A stretch of DNA of 64,000 nucleotides from an uncultured Actinomycetes bacterium (GTDB lineage Bacteria; Actinomycetota; Actinomycetes; Mycobacteriales; Nakamurellaceae): the NCBI GenBank assembly GCA_937926105.1, contig CALANS010000210.1:124001-188000 (forward strand), read 5' to 3'. Position 1 is the stretch's first letter, and the number at the start of each line of letters is the position of its first letter. This document shows, in pieces, positions 41,687 through 50,181 of this stretch. Both the position numbers and the translations under genes were made by a program. The notes under the pieces are model-generated. The model had not been told where the DNA came from. It saw nothing but the letters and a program-made list of their open reading frames with translations, and searched no databases.

Positions 41687-42798
41687 TGTTGCGGATGGAG
41701 GGCGTCGGTAAGACCTTTCCGGTCCGGCGCACCCCGGTGCACGCCCTGCGGGAGGTCACGCTGACGGTCCCGGCCGGCAAGCTGACCTCCATTTTGGGGG
41801 CCTCCGGCAGCGGTAAGTCCACCCTGCTGCGGGTCGTCGCCGGCTTCGAGCATTCCGATGGCGGGCGGGTGCTGCTGGACGGGCGCGAGCTGTCCGGGCC
41901 CGGGACGTTCGTCCGGCCGGAGCACCGTGGCATCGGCATGGTCCCGCAGGACGGCGCGCTGTTCCCGCACCTGGACGTCGCCGGCAATGTCGCGTTTGGG
42001 CTCACCCGCGCGGTCATTGACCGGCCGGCCCCGACGCGCCGCCGGGCCCGCGCGGCGCGGGTGGAGGAACTGCTGGCCCTGGTCGGGCTCGAAGGTTATC
42101 AGCGCCGCCGGGTCGACCAGCTCTCCGGCGGACAACAGCAGCGGGTTGCACTGGCCCGGGCACTGGCCCCCAGCCCCCGTGTCATCCTGCTGGACGAGCC
42201 GTTCTCGGCGATCGACGCGGCGTTGCGCACGGAACTGGGCGTGGAGGTGCGAAACCTGCTGCGCGGCCTGGAAATCACCACGGTACTGGTGACGCACGAC
42301 CAGGAGGAGGCACTGTCGCTGGCCGACCAGGTGGTCGTGATGCGGGAGGGTCGGGTGGTGCAGACCGGCGCGCCGCGCGAGGTCTACCGGCATCCGGTGG
42401 ATGTGGACACGGCCAGGTTCGTCGGCGACGCGGTCGTGCTGGACGGCACGGTGCTCGCGCGCGACGGCGTCGAGGCGCGGGTGGACTGCGTGCTGGGCAG
42501 GCTGAGCGCCACCCTCGCCGGTACCGGGTGCCACACCACGGATTCGTCACCGATGGGCCGTGAATGCCGGGTGATCGTCCGTCCGGAGAGCATGCGAATG
42601 GACACGGTCGGCACGCCGGCCGTGGTCGTGTCCACCCAGTACTACGGCCATGACGCGATGACCACGCTCCGCCTGGGACCGAGCGGCGACGGGCCCACCG
42701 TGTGGATCCGGACCAGCGATGGGGACGGGCTGCCGTTACCGGGAGCGGCGGTGGGTGTGCAGGTCGTGGACCCCGTGCTGGTGGTGCCGGCGGTCTGA
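41686..42798 (+). CDS. Iron(III) ABC importer ATP-binding protein (FbpC type)
   Basis: The product has 370 residues from ATG 41686; ATG 41695 is possible. Walker A GASGSGKST lies near residues 38-46, the signature LSGGQQQRVALARAL near 146-160, Walker B VILLDEPFSAIDAALRTELG near 165-184, and the switch His in VTHDQEEAL. The C-terminal 100 residues are a TOBE-like beta domain, as in FbpC/PotA/MalK ATPases. It is followed by a binding protein and a double permease, a complete ferric-iron importer. An IdeR-like box overlaps the start region, consistent with expression under iron limitation. Confidence 0.88.
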   Translation: MLRMEGVGKTFPVRRTPVHALREVTLTVPAGKLTSILGASGSGKSTLLRVVAGFEHSDGGRVLLDGRELSGPGTFVRPEHRGIGMVPQDGALFPHLDVAGNVAFGLTRAVIDRPAPTRRRARAARVEELLALVGLEGYQRRRVDQLSGGQQQRVALARALAPSPRVILLDEPFSAIDAALRTELGVEVRNLLRGLEITTVLVTHDQEEALSLADQVVVMREGRVVQTGAPREVYRHPVDVDTARFVGDAVVLDGTVLARDGVEARVDCVLGRLSATLAGTGCHTTDSSPMGRECRVIVRPESMRMDTVGTPAVVVSTQYYGHDAMTTLRLGPSGDGPTVWIRTSDGDGLPLPGAAVGVQVVDPVLVVPAV

Positions 42799-42827
42799 CC
42801 CGACCCGGGCGCGGCGGGAGTGAGCAG

Positions 42828-42846
42828 TAAGGATAGGCTCACCTAT
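42828..42846 (+). promoter_or_regulatory. IdeR/DtxR-like iron box before the iron-binding lipoprotein gene
   Basis: TAAGGATAGGCTCACCTAT agrees with the consensus TTAGGTTAGGCTAACCTAA at 15 of 19 positions. It contains TAGGCT (42834-42839), a -10-like element placed as in the upstream box. It gives the second and third genes their own iron-regulated promoter with a leader of about 60 bases. Confidence 0.75.
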
Positions 42847-42907
42847 GCTATCCACGATGTGTGGCCGGACTCGGCCAAGCAACACACCCGAAGGAAGGGG
42901 ATCGGCA

Positions 42908-44086
42908 GTGTTTGGAGTTCGTGGTCGCCGACCGGTGACGAAACTGGTGGCCGCCGGCGCGGCCCTGGCGATGGTGCTCGGTGCGACGGCCTGCTCGTCG
43001 GGCTCGTCGGGTTCGGCCGGAGCCTCGTCGGGTTCGGCTGCAGCGTCGTCCGGTTCGACCGGGGCCCCGTCGAGTTCGGCGAATTCCAGCACCGCCGACC
43101 AGCAGACCAGCACCGCGGGCGGCTCCTCGGCGGGTGCCGACGCGGGGTCCGACGCCACGTTGACCCTGTACACCGGTCAGCACGAGGAGCTGATCCAGGC
43201 GCTGACGACCAAATTCACCGCCGCCACCGGTATCAAGGTCACCATTCGGGCCGGTGACGACGCCGAACTGGCGAACCAGATCATCGAGGAAGGCGCCGGA
43301 TCGCCCGCCGACCTCTTCCTGTCCGAGGAGCCAGGGCCTATCGGCATGCTGGATGCCAAGGGGCTGCTCAGCCCGGTCGATGCCACCACCCTGGCCGAGG
43401 TCGACCAGCGGCTGGTGCCCAGCACGCACAACTGGATGCCCTACGCCGCGCGGTCTCGGGTCATCTACTACGATCCGGACCTGATCAGCGTCGATGAATT
43501 GCCGCATAGCATCCTGGATCTGAGCCAGCCGCAATGGAAGGGGCGGTTCGCCTACGCGCCGTCCGGCGCGTTCGTCTCCACGGTCAGCTACCTGATCTCC
43601 TCGATCGGAGCGGACAAGACCCTCCAGTGGCTCAAGGGCATCAAGGCCAACGGTGTCAATGAGCAGAAGAACGGCAAGGTGCGCGACAGCGTGGAGGCCG
43701 GTCAACACGAGTTCGGCCTGTCCAACCACTACTACTGGTGGATCCTTGCCAACTCCCAGGGCGGACCCGACAAGCTGACCAGCAAGGTGTACTACTTCGA
43801 CCACCCCGACGCGGGCGGGCTGCTACTCGCATCCGGCGCCGCCGTGGTCAAGGCCAGCAAGCACCAGGACGAGGCCCAGCAATTCCTGGCCTGGCTCGGA
43901 TCTGCCGACGGTGGCCAACAGGTGATCGCAGCGGATCCCGCTGCGCAGTACCCGGTCTCACCCGATGTGAACAGCAAGGTTGGGCTGCAGCCGCTGTCCG
44001 AGCTGCACGCGCCCGACGTGGACCAGAGCGTTTACGCCGACACCGAGCAGGCCAAGGACCTGATCATCCAGGCGGGCATTGCCTGA
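42908..44086 (+). CDS. Iron(III) ABC importer substrate-binding lipoprotein (FbpA type)
   Basis: The product has 392 residues from GTG 42908, which has AAGGAAGGGG upstream; ATG 42845 would be an unusually long start. The lipobox LGATAC places the lipidated Cys at 29, then a Ser/Gly/Ala linker of about 50 residues. The fold starts LTLYTGQHEELIQALTTKFT, with DLFLSEEPGPIGMLDAKGLL and SNHYYWWIL, where the Tyr pair is the ferric-iron ligand of FbpA-type proteins. It has its own IdeR-like box upstream. Confidence 0.9.
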   Translation: MFGVRGRRPVTKLVAAGAALAMVLGATACSSGSSGSAGASSGSAAASSGSTGAPSSSANSSTADQQTSTAGGSSAGADAGSDATLTLYTGQHEELIQALTTKFTAATGIKVTIRAGDDAELANQIIEEGAGSPADLFLSEEPGPIGMLDAKGLLSPVDATTLAEVDQRLVPSTHNWMPYAARSRVIYYDPDLISVDELPHSILDLSQPQWKGRFAYAPSGAFVSTVSYLISSIGADKTLQWLKGIKANGVNEQKNGKVRDSVEAGQHEFGLSNHYYWWILANSQGGPDKLTSKVYYFDHPDAGGLLLASGAAVVKASKHQDEAQQFLAWLGSADGGQQVIAADPAAQYPVSPDVNSKVGLQPLSELHAPDVDQSVYADTEQAKDLIIQAGIA

Positions 44087-44128
44087 CGGCGCGCCGGCCG
44101 GCGTGATCCGTTCGCCGGGGAAGGGACC

Positions 44129-45805
44129 GTGAGCGATCTGATGTCCAACGCCACCGAGGCTCCGTTGGTCCCGGCAGCGGGTGAGCCGGGACCACGGAGC
44201 CGTTGGCGCCCCGGGATGCGCGCCGGTGGTGCACCCCGCCTGGTGGTGCTGGCGGCGGCTGTGGTCGCGGTGGCATCGCTGGCGCCGGCGGCCTACCTGG
44301 TCCTGCGCGAGGGGTTCAGCTTCTCCGGGCTGGCAACGGCCTTGGCGGCGCCATCCACGCCCGAACTGCTGATCAACACCGGTGTCCTGCTGGTGACGGT
44401 GGGGGCGTGCAGCCTGGTGCTCGGGGTGGGGCTGGCGGTCCTGGTGGTGCGCACCACCCTGCCGGCGCCCCGGCTGTGGATCGTGCTGTTCACCATGCCG
44501 CTCGCAGTGCCGGGATTCGTGTCCGCCTACACCTGGGTGGCGGCCAGCTTCCGGTACGCGCCGCAGTCGACCGCCATCTTCGGCCTCGGCGGATCGACGC
44601 TGGTGCTGTCGCTGGGCCTGTTCCCCTACGTGTTCTTGCCGGCCGTGGCGGCCCTGCGCACCGTCGACGGCGCCCAGGAGGAGGTGGCCCGTGGGCTGGG
44701 CCGCTCGCGCTGGCGGGTGTGGTGGACGGTGACGATGCCCCAACTGCGGGTGGCGATCTCGGCCGGGATGCTGATCGTGCTGCTGCACGTGCTGGCGGAA
44801 TTCGGTGCGCTGCAACTGCTCAACTACCAAACCTTCACGACGGCGATTATGCAGCGGGTCCGGGTGCTGGGCGCGCCCGAGTCGGGTCGGGCGCTGGCCG
44901 TTGTGCTGGTCGGCGGCGCTGCCCTGGTGCTGCTGCTGGAACGCCTGGTGCGCGGGCGTCGGACCCCGGCGCGGGTCGGCCGCGGGGTGCCGCGGGTATC
45001 CGACCGGTGGTCGCTGGGGCGGGCGCGGGTGGCGTGGACGGGGCTGTGCGGGCTGATTGCGCTGCTGGCCCTGGGCGTGCCCCTGTACGTGGCGGTCGTC
45101 GGCCTGGTCGACGGACTGTCCGGCGGTGCCGGAGTGGATGCCGTGCTGGACGGACCGGGGGTTGGCGGGATCGATTGGGGCGGGCTGGGTTCGGCCGCCG
45201 GAAATACGCTGCAGCTAGCGGTGGCGGCCGGGCTGGTGGCGACCGTGGTGGGGCTGCCGATCAGCTGGCTCTACGCGCGCTATCCCGGACGGTTCGCGAC
45301 GCTGGCGGAACGCTCGGTGTGGCTGGCGCACTCGCTGCCGGGGGTCATCCTGGCGCTGGCCCTGGTCTATATGGGGGTGCGGTGGTTCCGACCGCTGTAC
45401 CAGACGCCGGTGATGTTGGTTGCGGCGTACGTGATCCTGTTCCTGCCGTTGGCGGTGGGGTCGCAACATGTCGGCCTGCGGGCGGCTGGGCGCAATCTCG
45501 ATGAGGCCGCGCACTCCCTGGGGTACGGCAGGGTGCGCACCATGGTGAGGGTGACGATGCCGCTGGCGCTACCGGGTGTGGCGGCCGGAGCGCTGTTCGT
45601 GCTGCTGGATTCGGCCAAGGAGCTGACCACCACGCTGCTGCTGGTGCCCACCGGGATGAAGACGCTGTCCACGGCGCTGTGGTCGACCACCAACGGCGAG
45701 GTGCTCGACTTCACCGCGGCGGCCCCGTACGGGGTGGCGCTGATCCTGGTGGGGGCGCTGCCGGCGTACCTGCTGGCGCGACGAACCCTGCAGGTCACGG
45801 GATAG
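44129..45805 (+). CDS. Iron(III) ABC importer permease (FbpB type, two fused domains)
   Basis: The product has 558 residues from GTG 44129. About twelve membrane segments form two BPD_transp_1 domains, each with an EAA loop: EVARGLGRSRWRVWWTVTMP in the first and EAAHSLGYGRVRTMVRVTMP in the second. This double-length layout is typical of FbpB/SfuB ferric permeases, one polypeptide forming the whole channel. It lies 42 bases after the binding protein and ends the iron operon. Its last 11 bases overlap the convergent reductase gene. Confidence 0.9.
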   Translation: MSDLMSNATEAPLVPAAGEPGPRSRWRPGMRAGGAPRLVVLAAAVVAVASLAPAAYLVLREGFSFSGLATALAAPSTPELLINTGVLLVTVGACSLVLGVGLAVLVVRTTLPAPRLWIVLFTMPLAVPGFVSAYTWVAASFRYAPQSTAIFGLGGSTLVLSLGLFPYVFLPAVAALRTVDGAQEEVARGLGRSRWRVWWTVTMPQLRVAISAGMLIVLLHVLAEFGALQLLNYQTFTTAIMQRVRVLGAPESGRALAVVLVGGAALVLLLERLVRGRRTPARVGRGVPRVSDRWSLGRARVAWTGLCGLIALLALGVPLYVAVVGLVDGLSGGAGVDAVLDGPGVGGIDWGGLGSAAGNTLQLAVAAGLVATVVGLPISWLYARYPGRFATLAERSVWLAHSLPGVILALALVYMGVRWFRPLYQTPVMLVAAYVILFLPLAVGSQHVGLRAAGRNLDEAAHSLGYGRVRTMVRVTMPLALPGVAAGALFVLLDSAKELTTTLLLVPTGMKTLSTALWSTTNGEVLDFTAAAPYGVALILVGALPAYLLARRTLQVTG

Positions 45806-46670
45806 CGGGCCGTTCCACCTGCAGGAGCAGCGCACCGTGGTCCAGGTCACCGCGGCCCTGCGCCAGCGAATCGGCAATCAGATCGGCCACCCGCGAGCCG
45901 AGCGGCATGTCGACGCCCAGGTCTCGAGCGGCCGCCATGAAGATGCCCATATCCTTGTGATGCAACCGAAGTCGAAAGCCCGGGGCGAACTCGCGCTTCC
46001 GCATGCTAGGCCCCTTGCGGGCCATCACCGTGCTACCGGCAAGGCCACCTGATAGTGCGGCCAACGCGGTCTCGGTGTCGACTCCGGACGCTTCCAGGAA
46101 GACCAATGCCTCGGCGAGCAACTCGATGTTTCCGGCCACGATCAGCTGGTTCGCCGCCTTGACCGTCTGGCCGGCACCGGGCCCACCCACGTGAACGATC
46201 GTGCGCCCCAACACCTCCAAGATCGGCCTTGCGCGCTCGAAGTCGCTCGACTTTCCGCCGACCATGATCGACAGGCTGCCTTCGATAGCGCCGGCCTCGC
46301 CACCGCTGACTGGGGCGTCGATCATCCGAATCTCCGCGTCGAGCGCGGCCCTGGCGATGCGTCGCGCGGCGTCTGGGCGAATAGTCGAGCAGTCGATGTG
46401 CAGCGCTCCCGGCATGGCATGACGGTAGATTCCGTCCGCGCCCAGTGCGACCTGCTCGACGTCCGGACCGTCCGGCAACATCGTCACGATGATCTCCGCG
46501 TCCCGCGCGGCAGCCGCGGCACTCTCGGCAGCCCGGCCGCCCTGTTCGACCAGGGTGTCCACTGCCGCTCGGCTCCGGTTGTATCCGGTGACTTCGTGTC
46601 CTGCGGCTAGCAGGTTCGCGGCCATGGGCGCGCCCATGACGCCGAGACCGATGAATGCGATTCTGGTCAT
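45795..46670 (-). CDS. 3-hydroxyisobutyrate dehydrogenase / tartronate-semialdehyde reductase family
   Basis: The product has 291 residues from ATG 46670. The NAD(P) motif GLGVMGAPMAANLLAAGHEV lies at residues 7-26. DAPVSGGEAGAIEGSLSIMV is the substrate-binding signature and GAGQTVKAANQLIVAGNIEL contains the catalytic Lys near 168-170. The tail with HKDMGIFMAAARDLGVDMPL is typical. Enzymes of this group reduce or oxidise small 3-hydroxyacids. It is divergent from the UroD-like gene with 233 bases of palindrome-rich DNA between them. Confidence 0.9.
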   Translation of the reverse strand: MTRIAFIGLGVMGAPMAANLLAAGHEVTGYNRSRAAVDTLVEQGGRAAESAAAAARDAEIIVTMLPDGPDVEQVALGADGIYRHAMPGALHIDCSTIRPDAARRIARAALDAEIRMIDAPVSGGEAGAIEGSLSIMVGGKSSDFERARPILEVLGRTIVHVGGPGAGQTVKAANQLIVAGNIELLAEALVFLEASGVDTETALAALSGGLAGSTVMARKGPSMRKREFAPGFRLRLHHKDMGIFMAAARDLGVDMPLGSRVADLIADSLAQGRGDLDHGALLLQVERPAIP

Positions 46671-46740
46671 GGCAGTTCCTGTCGTATGAGCGGTCACGCG
46701 GAAACCGACGGGCCCGGTGTGGCCCACGTAGTCAGTAGCT

Positions 46741-46771
46741 GGGATGGTATCCCGTGGCAGTCCTGCCACGG
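46741..46771. promoter_or_regulatory. Two adjoining palindromes between glxR-like and UroD-like genes
   Basis: GGGAT-GGT-ATCCC (46741-46753) adjoins CCGTGGCAG-TC-CTGCCACGG (46752-46771), an exact repeat with 9-bp arms. Together they fill 31 bases in a divergent promoter region, the usual place for an operator or a divergent regulatory hairpin. The cognate regulator is unknown. The LysR protein at 55946 is the only regulator gene in this island. Confidence 0.5.
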
Positions 46772-46903
46772 CCTGCGGAGTGGGCGCATCCGAGGGTGCC
46801 AGAGCCCACCCGGTACGCTCGTGACGCATGCGCGACGCGAGTGCCTCAACCCCTGCGTCGTGCATGCTCACGGCACCGCCATGCACCGCCCGGGAGGGCC
46901 CAC

Positions 46904-47890
46904 ATGACCAGTTCCGCCAGAGATCGCGTTTCCGCATGCGTCGCCGAGCGGTCGGCCGCCCGCCCTCCCATCATGCTGTGGAGGCATTGGCCGGGCGATG
47001 ACCAGGAACTCGACTCCTATTGGCGGAGAACCCGAGCATTTCAGGATGAATTCGACCTTGATATCATCAAACTGTGCCCATCTGGAACATACCTGAGCGA
47101 GTCCTGGGGGACGCAAGCCACCTACCAAGGTGACCTCGTGGGAACTCGCCAAGCGATTCGGGCTGCTATCACGAGCGAGAGGGATCTGGCTGCGATTACC
47201 ACGATCTCCCCGAGTGAGTCCATCGAGATGACCAGGGAGATCGACTGCGTATCCCTGGCGTCGCGGGAGTATGGAAGCGACGCGGTCATCCTTCCCACCC
47301 TCTTCACGCCACTGAGCGTGCTCCGGCACCTCTGCGGACATGAGCAGCTGGTGGTTCTCGCCAGAAACCATCCCGCCGCATTCCGCAGCGCACTCGATGC
47401 CATCACCAGCTCGCTCGAATGTTATGTTGATCGGCTCATTTCAGCGGGAGCGGCCGGAATTTACCTTTCCGCGTGGCCCGCATCGTATCGAATCTTCTCG
47501 GAAACCGAATATCGGGACATGAACGAGGAGTTTGATCGGCGTGTGCTGGACAGCGCCGGGTCGGCGCAACTCCGTGTGCTTCACCTGCATATGCCAGACC
47601 CCATCCTCGGCCTGGGAGTTGACTATCCGTGCAATGCCGTCAGTTGGGAGCCGGGCCCGCAGATCAGCGCGTTCCGGGAGGGCGCCGAGTACGTGAAGCG
47701 CACGGTGGTCGGCGGTCTCGATCAGTGGGGCGCCATCTCTCTGGGAAGCAGAACCGACGTCGTGTCCGAGGTGCGGCAGGCTGTCGCGGCCTTGGCGGGA
47801 CTTTCCGTCATCTTCGGCACGTACTGCTCGCTGCCGATTTACACGCCCGGAGCGAACATCCGGGCACTCGTTGCGGAGGTCCGATCCTGA
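46904..47890 (+). CDS. Uroporphyrinogen decarboxylase-fold protein
   Basis: The product has 328 residues from ATG 46904 behind CGGGAGGGCCC. The pattern of TIM-barrel strands (IIKLCPSGTYLSESWG, IYLSAWPASYRIFSETEY, LRVLHLHMPDPILGLGVDYP, then a C-terminal GTYCSLPIYTPGANIRALV) matches the UroD/MtaA superfamily. Besides haem synthesis, members of this fold include corrinoid-linked methyltransferases and demethylases. The lack of a haem gene neighbourhood and the catabolic context favour the second group. No corrinoid protein is nearby, so the reaction remains open. Confidence 0.75.
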   Translation: MTSSARDRVSACVAERSAARPPIMLWRHWPGDDQELDSYWRRTRAFQDEFDLDIIKLCPSGTYLSESWGTQATYQGDLVGTRQAIRAAITSERDLAAITTISPSESIEMTREIDCVSLASREYGSDAVILPTLFTPLSVLRHLCGHEQLVVLARNHPAAFRSALDAITSSLECYVDRLISAGAAGIYLSAWPASYRIFSETEYRDMNEEFDRRVLDSAGSAQLRVLHLHMPDPILGLGVDYPCNAVSWEPGPQISAFREGAEYVKRTVVGGLDQWGAISLGSRTDVVSEVRQAVAALAGLSVIFGTYCSLPIYTPGANIRALVAEVRS

Positions 47891-48329
47891 CGACGGGAAT
47901 CCCGGTCGCTCCGGGCTATGGGCGCCCTGCGGGCGCACGACGGGCACGCGGTTTCGCCACCGATCGTCGGCTAGGGTCCGGACTCGGCGCCGGTTACCGC
48001 CGGCACGGATGCCGCACCCGGCCCGATGGTGACCGACCCTGGTGGTCGCGCGATGCGGCACGCGCATGAAGCGTGTCGGAACCCGTATTGGCGCCCGCAC
48101 AAGCCCGCCGCTAACGTTACCGAGCATCGAGGATACCGGTTCAGACGTCCGCTTGGTCGAGCCGCCGGAGGTGCAACCTTTTACAGATTGCCGGATGAAT
48201 GTTGCCAGGGGCAACACGGTGTTCGAACAGGTATGGCTCCGCCGTGCGTGACCCGATAGTCGGGCGCATGGTACGTGCAGTCGTGCGAGCTCCATATCGA
48301 TACGACCCCCCAACAACCGAAGGAGCCGT
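47891..48329. other. Gene-free stretch with one palindrome
   Basis: There are 439 bases without a convincing coding frame between the UroD-like gene and the amidohydrolase. It contains the 17-bp palindrome at 48200-48216 and a good ribosome-binding sequence (GAAGGAG) right before ATG 48330. The rest shows no repeat or RNA-like structure I can name. Confidence 0.5.
48200..48216. promoter_or_regulatory. Perfect 7-bp-arm palindrome upstream of the amidohydrolase operon
   Basis: TGTTGCC-AGG-GGCAACA is an exact inverted repeat 114 bases before ATG 48330, in the only intergenic stretch ahead of the amidohydrolase/importer genes. It may be an operator. Its sequence differs from the palindromes at 46741-46771. 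Confidence 0.4.
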
Positions 48330-49544
48330 ATGACAACCCTCCTGACCAACGCCCTACTCATCGATGGCACCGGCGCAGCACCGGTTGCGGATGCCTGGAT
48401 CCGCGTCGACGGCGGAAGGATCGCCGACGTGGGCAGCGGCCCGGTTGCTGCCAGCCAGCAGGATGACGAGACGATCGACCTTGGCGGTCAGGCAGTGATT
48501 CCCGGCCTGATCGACATGCATGTACATCTGAGCCACGTGTTGCCCGACCCGGAGAAGTGGGGCAGGCCCACTGGTGTTTACCTGGACCACATCGACCAGA
48601 CGATCAACGGTGTCATCCAGGCACGGCGCGCGATTCGGGCCGGCCTGACCACTGTTCGAGACGTCGGTTGCGCGAATTCAAGCATTTTCACGCTCCGCGA
48701 TCTCGCCGCGCGAGACGTGATCCTCGGCCCGCGAATCCTGGCCGCTGGGAAGATCATCTGCATGACCGGAGGTCATGGGCACCGGACCGGTCGTGAGGCC
48801 AATGGCGTCGACGACGTCCGCGCAGCGGCGCGCGAGCAGATCAAGGCTGGAGCAGACCTGCTGAAAGTCGCCGCCACTGGCGGCGCGCGGGGCGCGAACG
48901 AGAGCATCAATTCCGTCCAGCTCGACGAGGACGAGATGCGCATGGCGGTTCATGAAGCGAGCAAGGCCGGTATGCGGGTGGCCAGCCACTCGCACGGGAC
49001 GGCGGGAATCAAGAACGCCATCAGGGCGGGTGTCACGACCATCGAACACGCCGTCAAGATCGATGACGAGGCGGCCGCGATGATGGTTGACCGCGGAACC
49101 TACGCGGTGCCAACCCTGTCGGTCTACGAGGCCCTCGTCACCAAGGGGGCCGAGAAGGGCGCCGAGGCATACGCGCAGCGCAAGGCCGCTGAGGTCATGC
49201 AGTTTCAGCGAGAGAGCATCGCGCGGGCGCTCGCGGCCGGCGTCAAGATCGCGTTCGGCACGGACTCGGGAGGTCCCTACCACCCGGTGGGCGGACCCGG
49301 CGTCATCGAACGCGAATTCCGTCTGCTGTATCAGGCGGGTTTCACTCCGGGCCAGGCCCTCGAGTCGGCGACCAGGGTTTCCGCCGAGGCCCTGGGGCTG
49401 GGTGATGACATCGGAACGGTGGAACCCGGAAAGTGCGCGGACCTCGTCGTATTGGACGGCAATCCCATGGTCGACGTTGAATCGTACAGCCGTGTAGCGA
49501 TGGTCTTCCGGGGCGGCATCGAGCGCAAGAACTCCGGGCGATAG
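48330..49544 (+). CDS. Amidohydrolase (prolidase-like subgroup)
   Basis: The product has 404 residues; ATG 48330 follows GAAGGAGCCGT. The metal-dependent hydrolase pattern is complete: GLIDMHVHLSH with His near 64 and 66, LLKVAATGG near 178 (bridging Lys), ASHSHG near 220, TTIEHAVK near 239 and FGTDSGGPYHP with the catalytic Asp near 312. Members of this subgroup hydrolyse amide bonds, for example Xaa-Pro peptides or N-acyl amino acids. With the peptide-type importer downstream, hydrolysis of an imported amide is plausible. The CMD-like gene follows after 28 bases. Confidence 0.9.
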   Translation: MTTLLTNALLIDGTGAAPVADAWIRVDGGRIADVGSGPVAASQQDDETIDLGGQAVIPGLIDMHVHLSHVLPDPEKWGRPTGVYLDHIDQTINGVIQARRAIRAGLTTVRDVGCANSSIFTLRDLAARDVILGPRILAAGKIICMTGGHGHRTGREANGVDDVRAAAREQIKAGADLLKVAATGGARGANESINSVQLDEDEMRMAVHEASKAGMRVASHSHGTAGIKNAIRAGVTTIEHAVKIDDEAAAMMVDRGTYAVPTLSVYEALVTKGAEKGAEAYAQRKAAEVMQFQRESIARALAAGVKIAFGTDSGGPYHPVGGPGVIEREFRLLYQAGFTPGQALESATRVSAEALGLGDDIGTVEPGKCADLVVLDGNPMVDVESYSRVAMVFRGGIERKNSGR

Positions 49545-49572
49545 CCGTGCCGGACGCACTGGAGATTCAGCC

Positions 49573-50118
49573 ATGACCTGGATCCGGACGGTTCCTCCGA
49601 GCGAGGCCACGGGCGAGCTGAAGGCGGTGTACGACCAGCACCTGGCCAAGGGCGGGTTTCACTCCAACTTCTACGAAGCCCTGAGCCTCAAACCAGAAGT
49701 TGCCACTGCTATTTGGAATCTCGTTCCGCTGCTCAGCGCGGGTGGAACGACACTGGGCCGGCGGAAGGAGGAACTGGTCGCCGTTGTCGTATCCGGAATC
49801 AACCGCAACCGATACTGCTTCAACGGTCATGGAGAGCGGCTGAAGGCGATTGCGGCCGATGTGGGAGGGGACGTTATCCGCGACTGGCGGACGGCCGACC
49901 TACCTGCCGACGAGGTAGCGCTGCTGCAATTCTGCGAGAAGGCAACCCTGCGGCACGAGCCGATGAGCGCGGACGACGCAGCCGCTCTCAGATCCGCCGG
50001 TTATACCGACAAGCAGGTCCTGGAGATCGTACTGCTCGTCGCGCTGCGCCAGTTCTGCAATACCATTGGCGACGCCCTGGGTGTCGATCCATATTTTGTC
50101 CGCGGTGCCGGCCAATAG
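49573..50118 (+). CDS. Carboxymuconolactone decarboxylase / AhpD-like protein
   Basis: The product has 181 residues; ATG 49573 follows GGAGATTCAGCC. The all-helical CMD core is visible (RRKEELVAVVVSGINRNRYC, then FNGHGERL). The usual redox motif is CxxC followed three residues later by His. Here the second Cys (near 82) and the His are present, but the first Cys is Asn, so a classical peroxidase disulfide is not possible. The C-terminal half (YTDKQVLEIVLLVALRQFCN) matches the peroxidase-related enzymes. The reaction is unknown; it probably acts in the same pathway as the amidohydrolase. Confidence 0.87.
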   Translation: MTWIRTVPPSEATGELKAVYDQHLAKGGFHSNFYEALSLKPEVATAIWNLVPLLSAGGTTLGRRKEELVAVVVSGINRNRYCFNGHGERLKAIAADVGGDVIRDWRTADLPADEVALLQFCEKATLRHEPMSADDAAALRSAGYTDKQVLEIVLLVALRQFCNTIGDALGVDPYFVRGAGQ

Positions 50119-50181
50119 CCCGGCAGACAGACACAGTTTTCCTACGTTCTGCCATTCATCGACGAATCCTGGAGGTGGATC

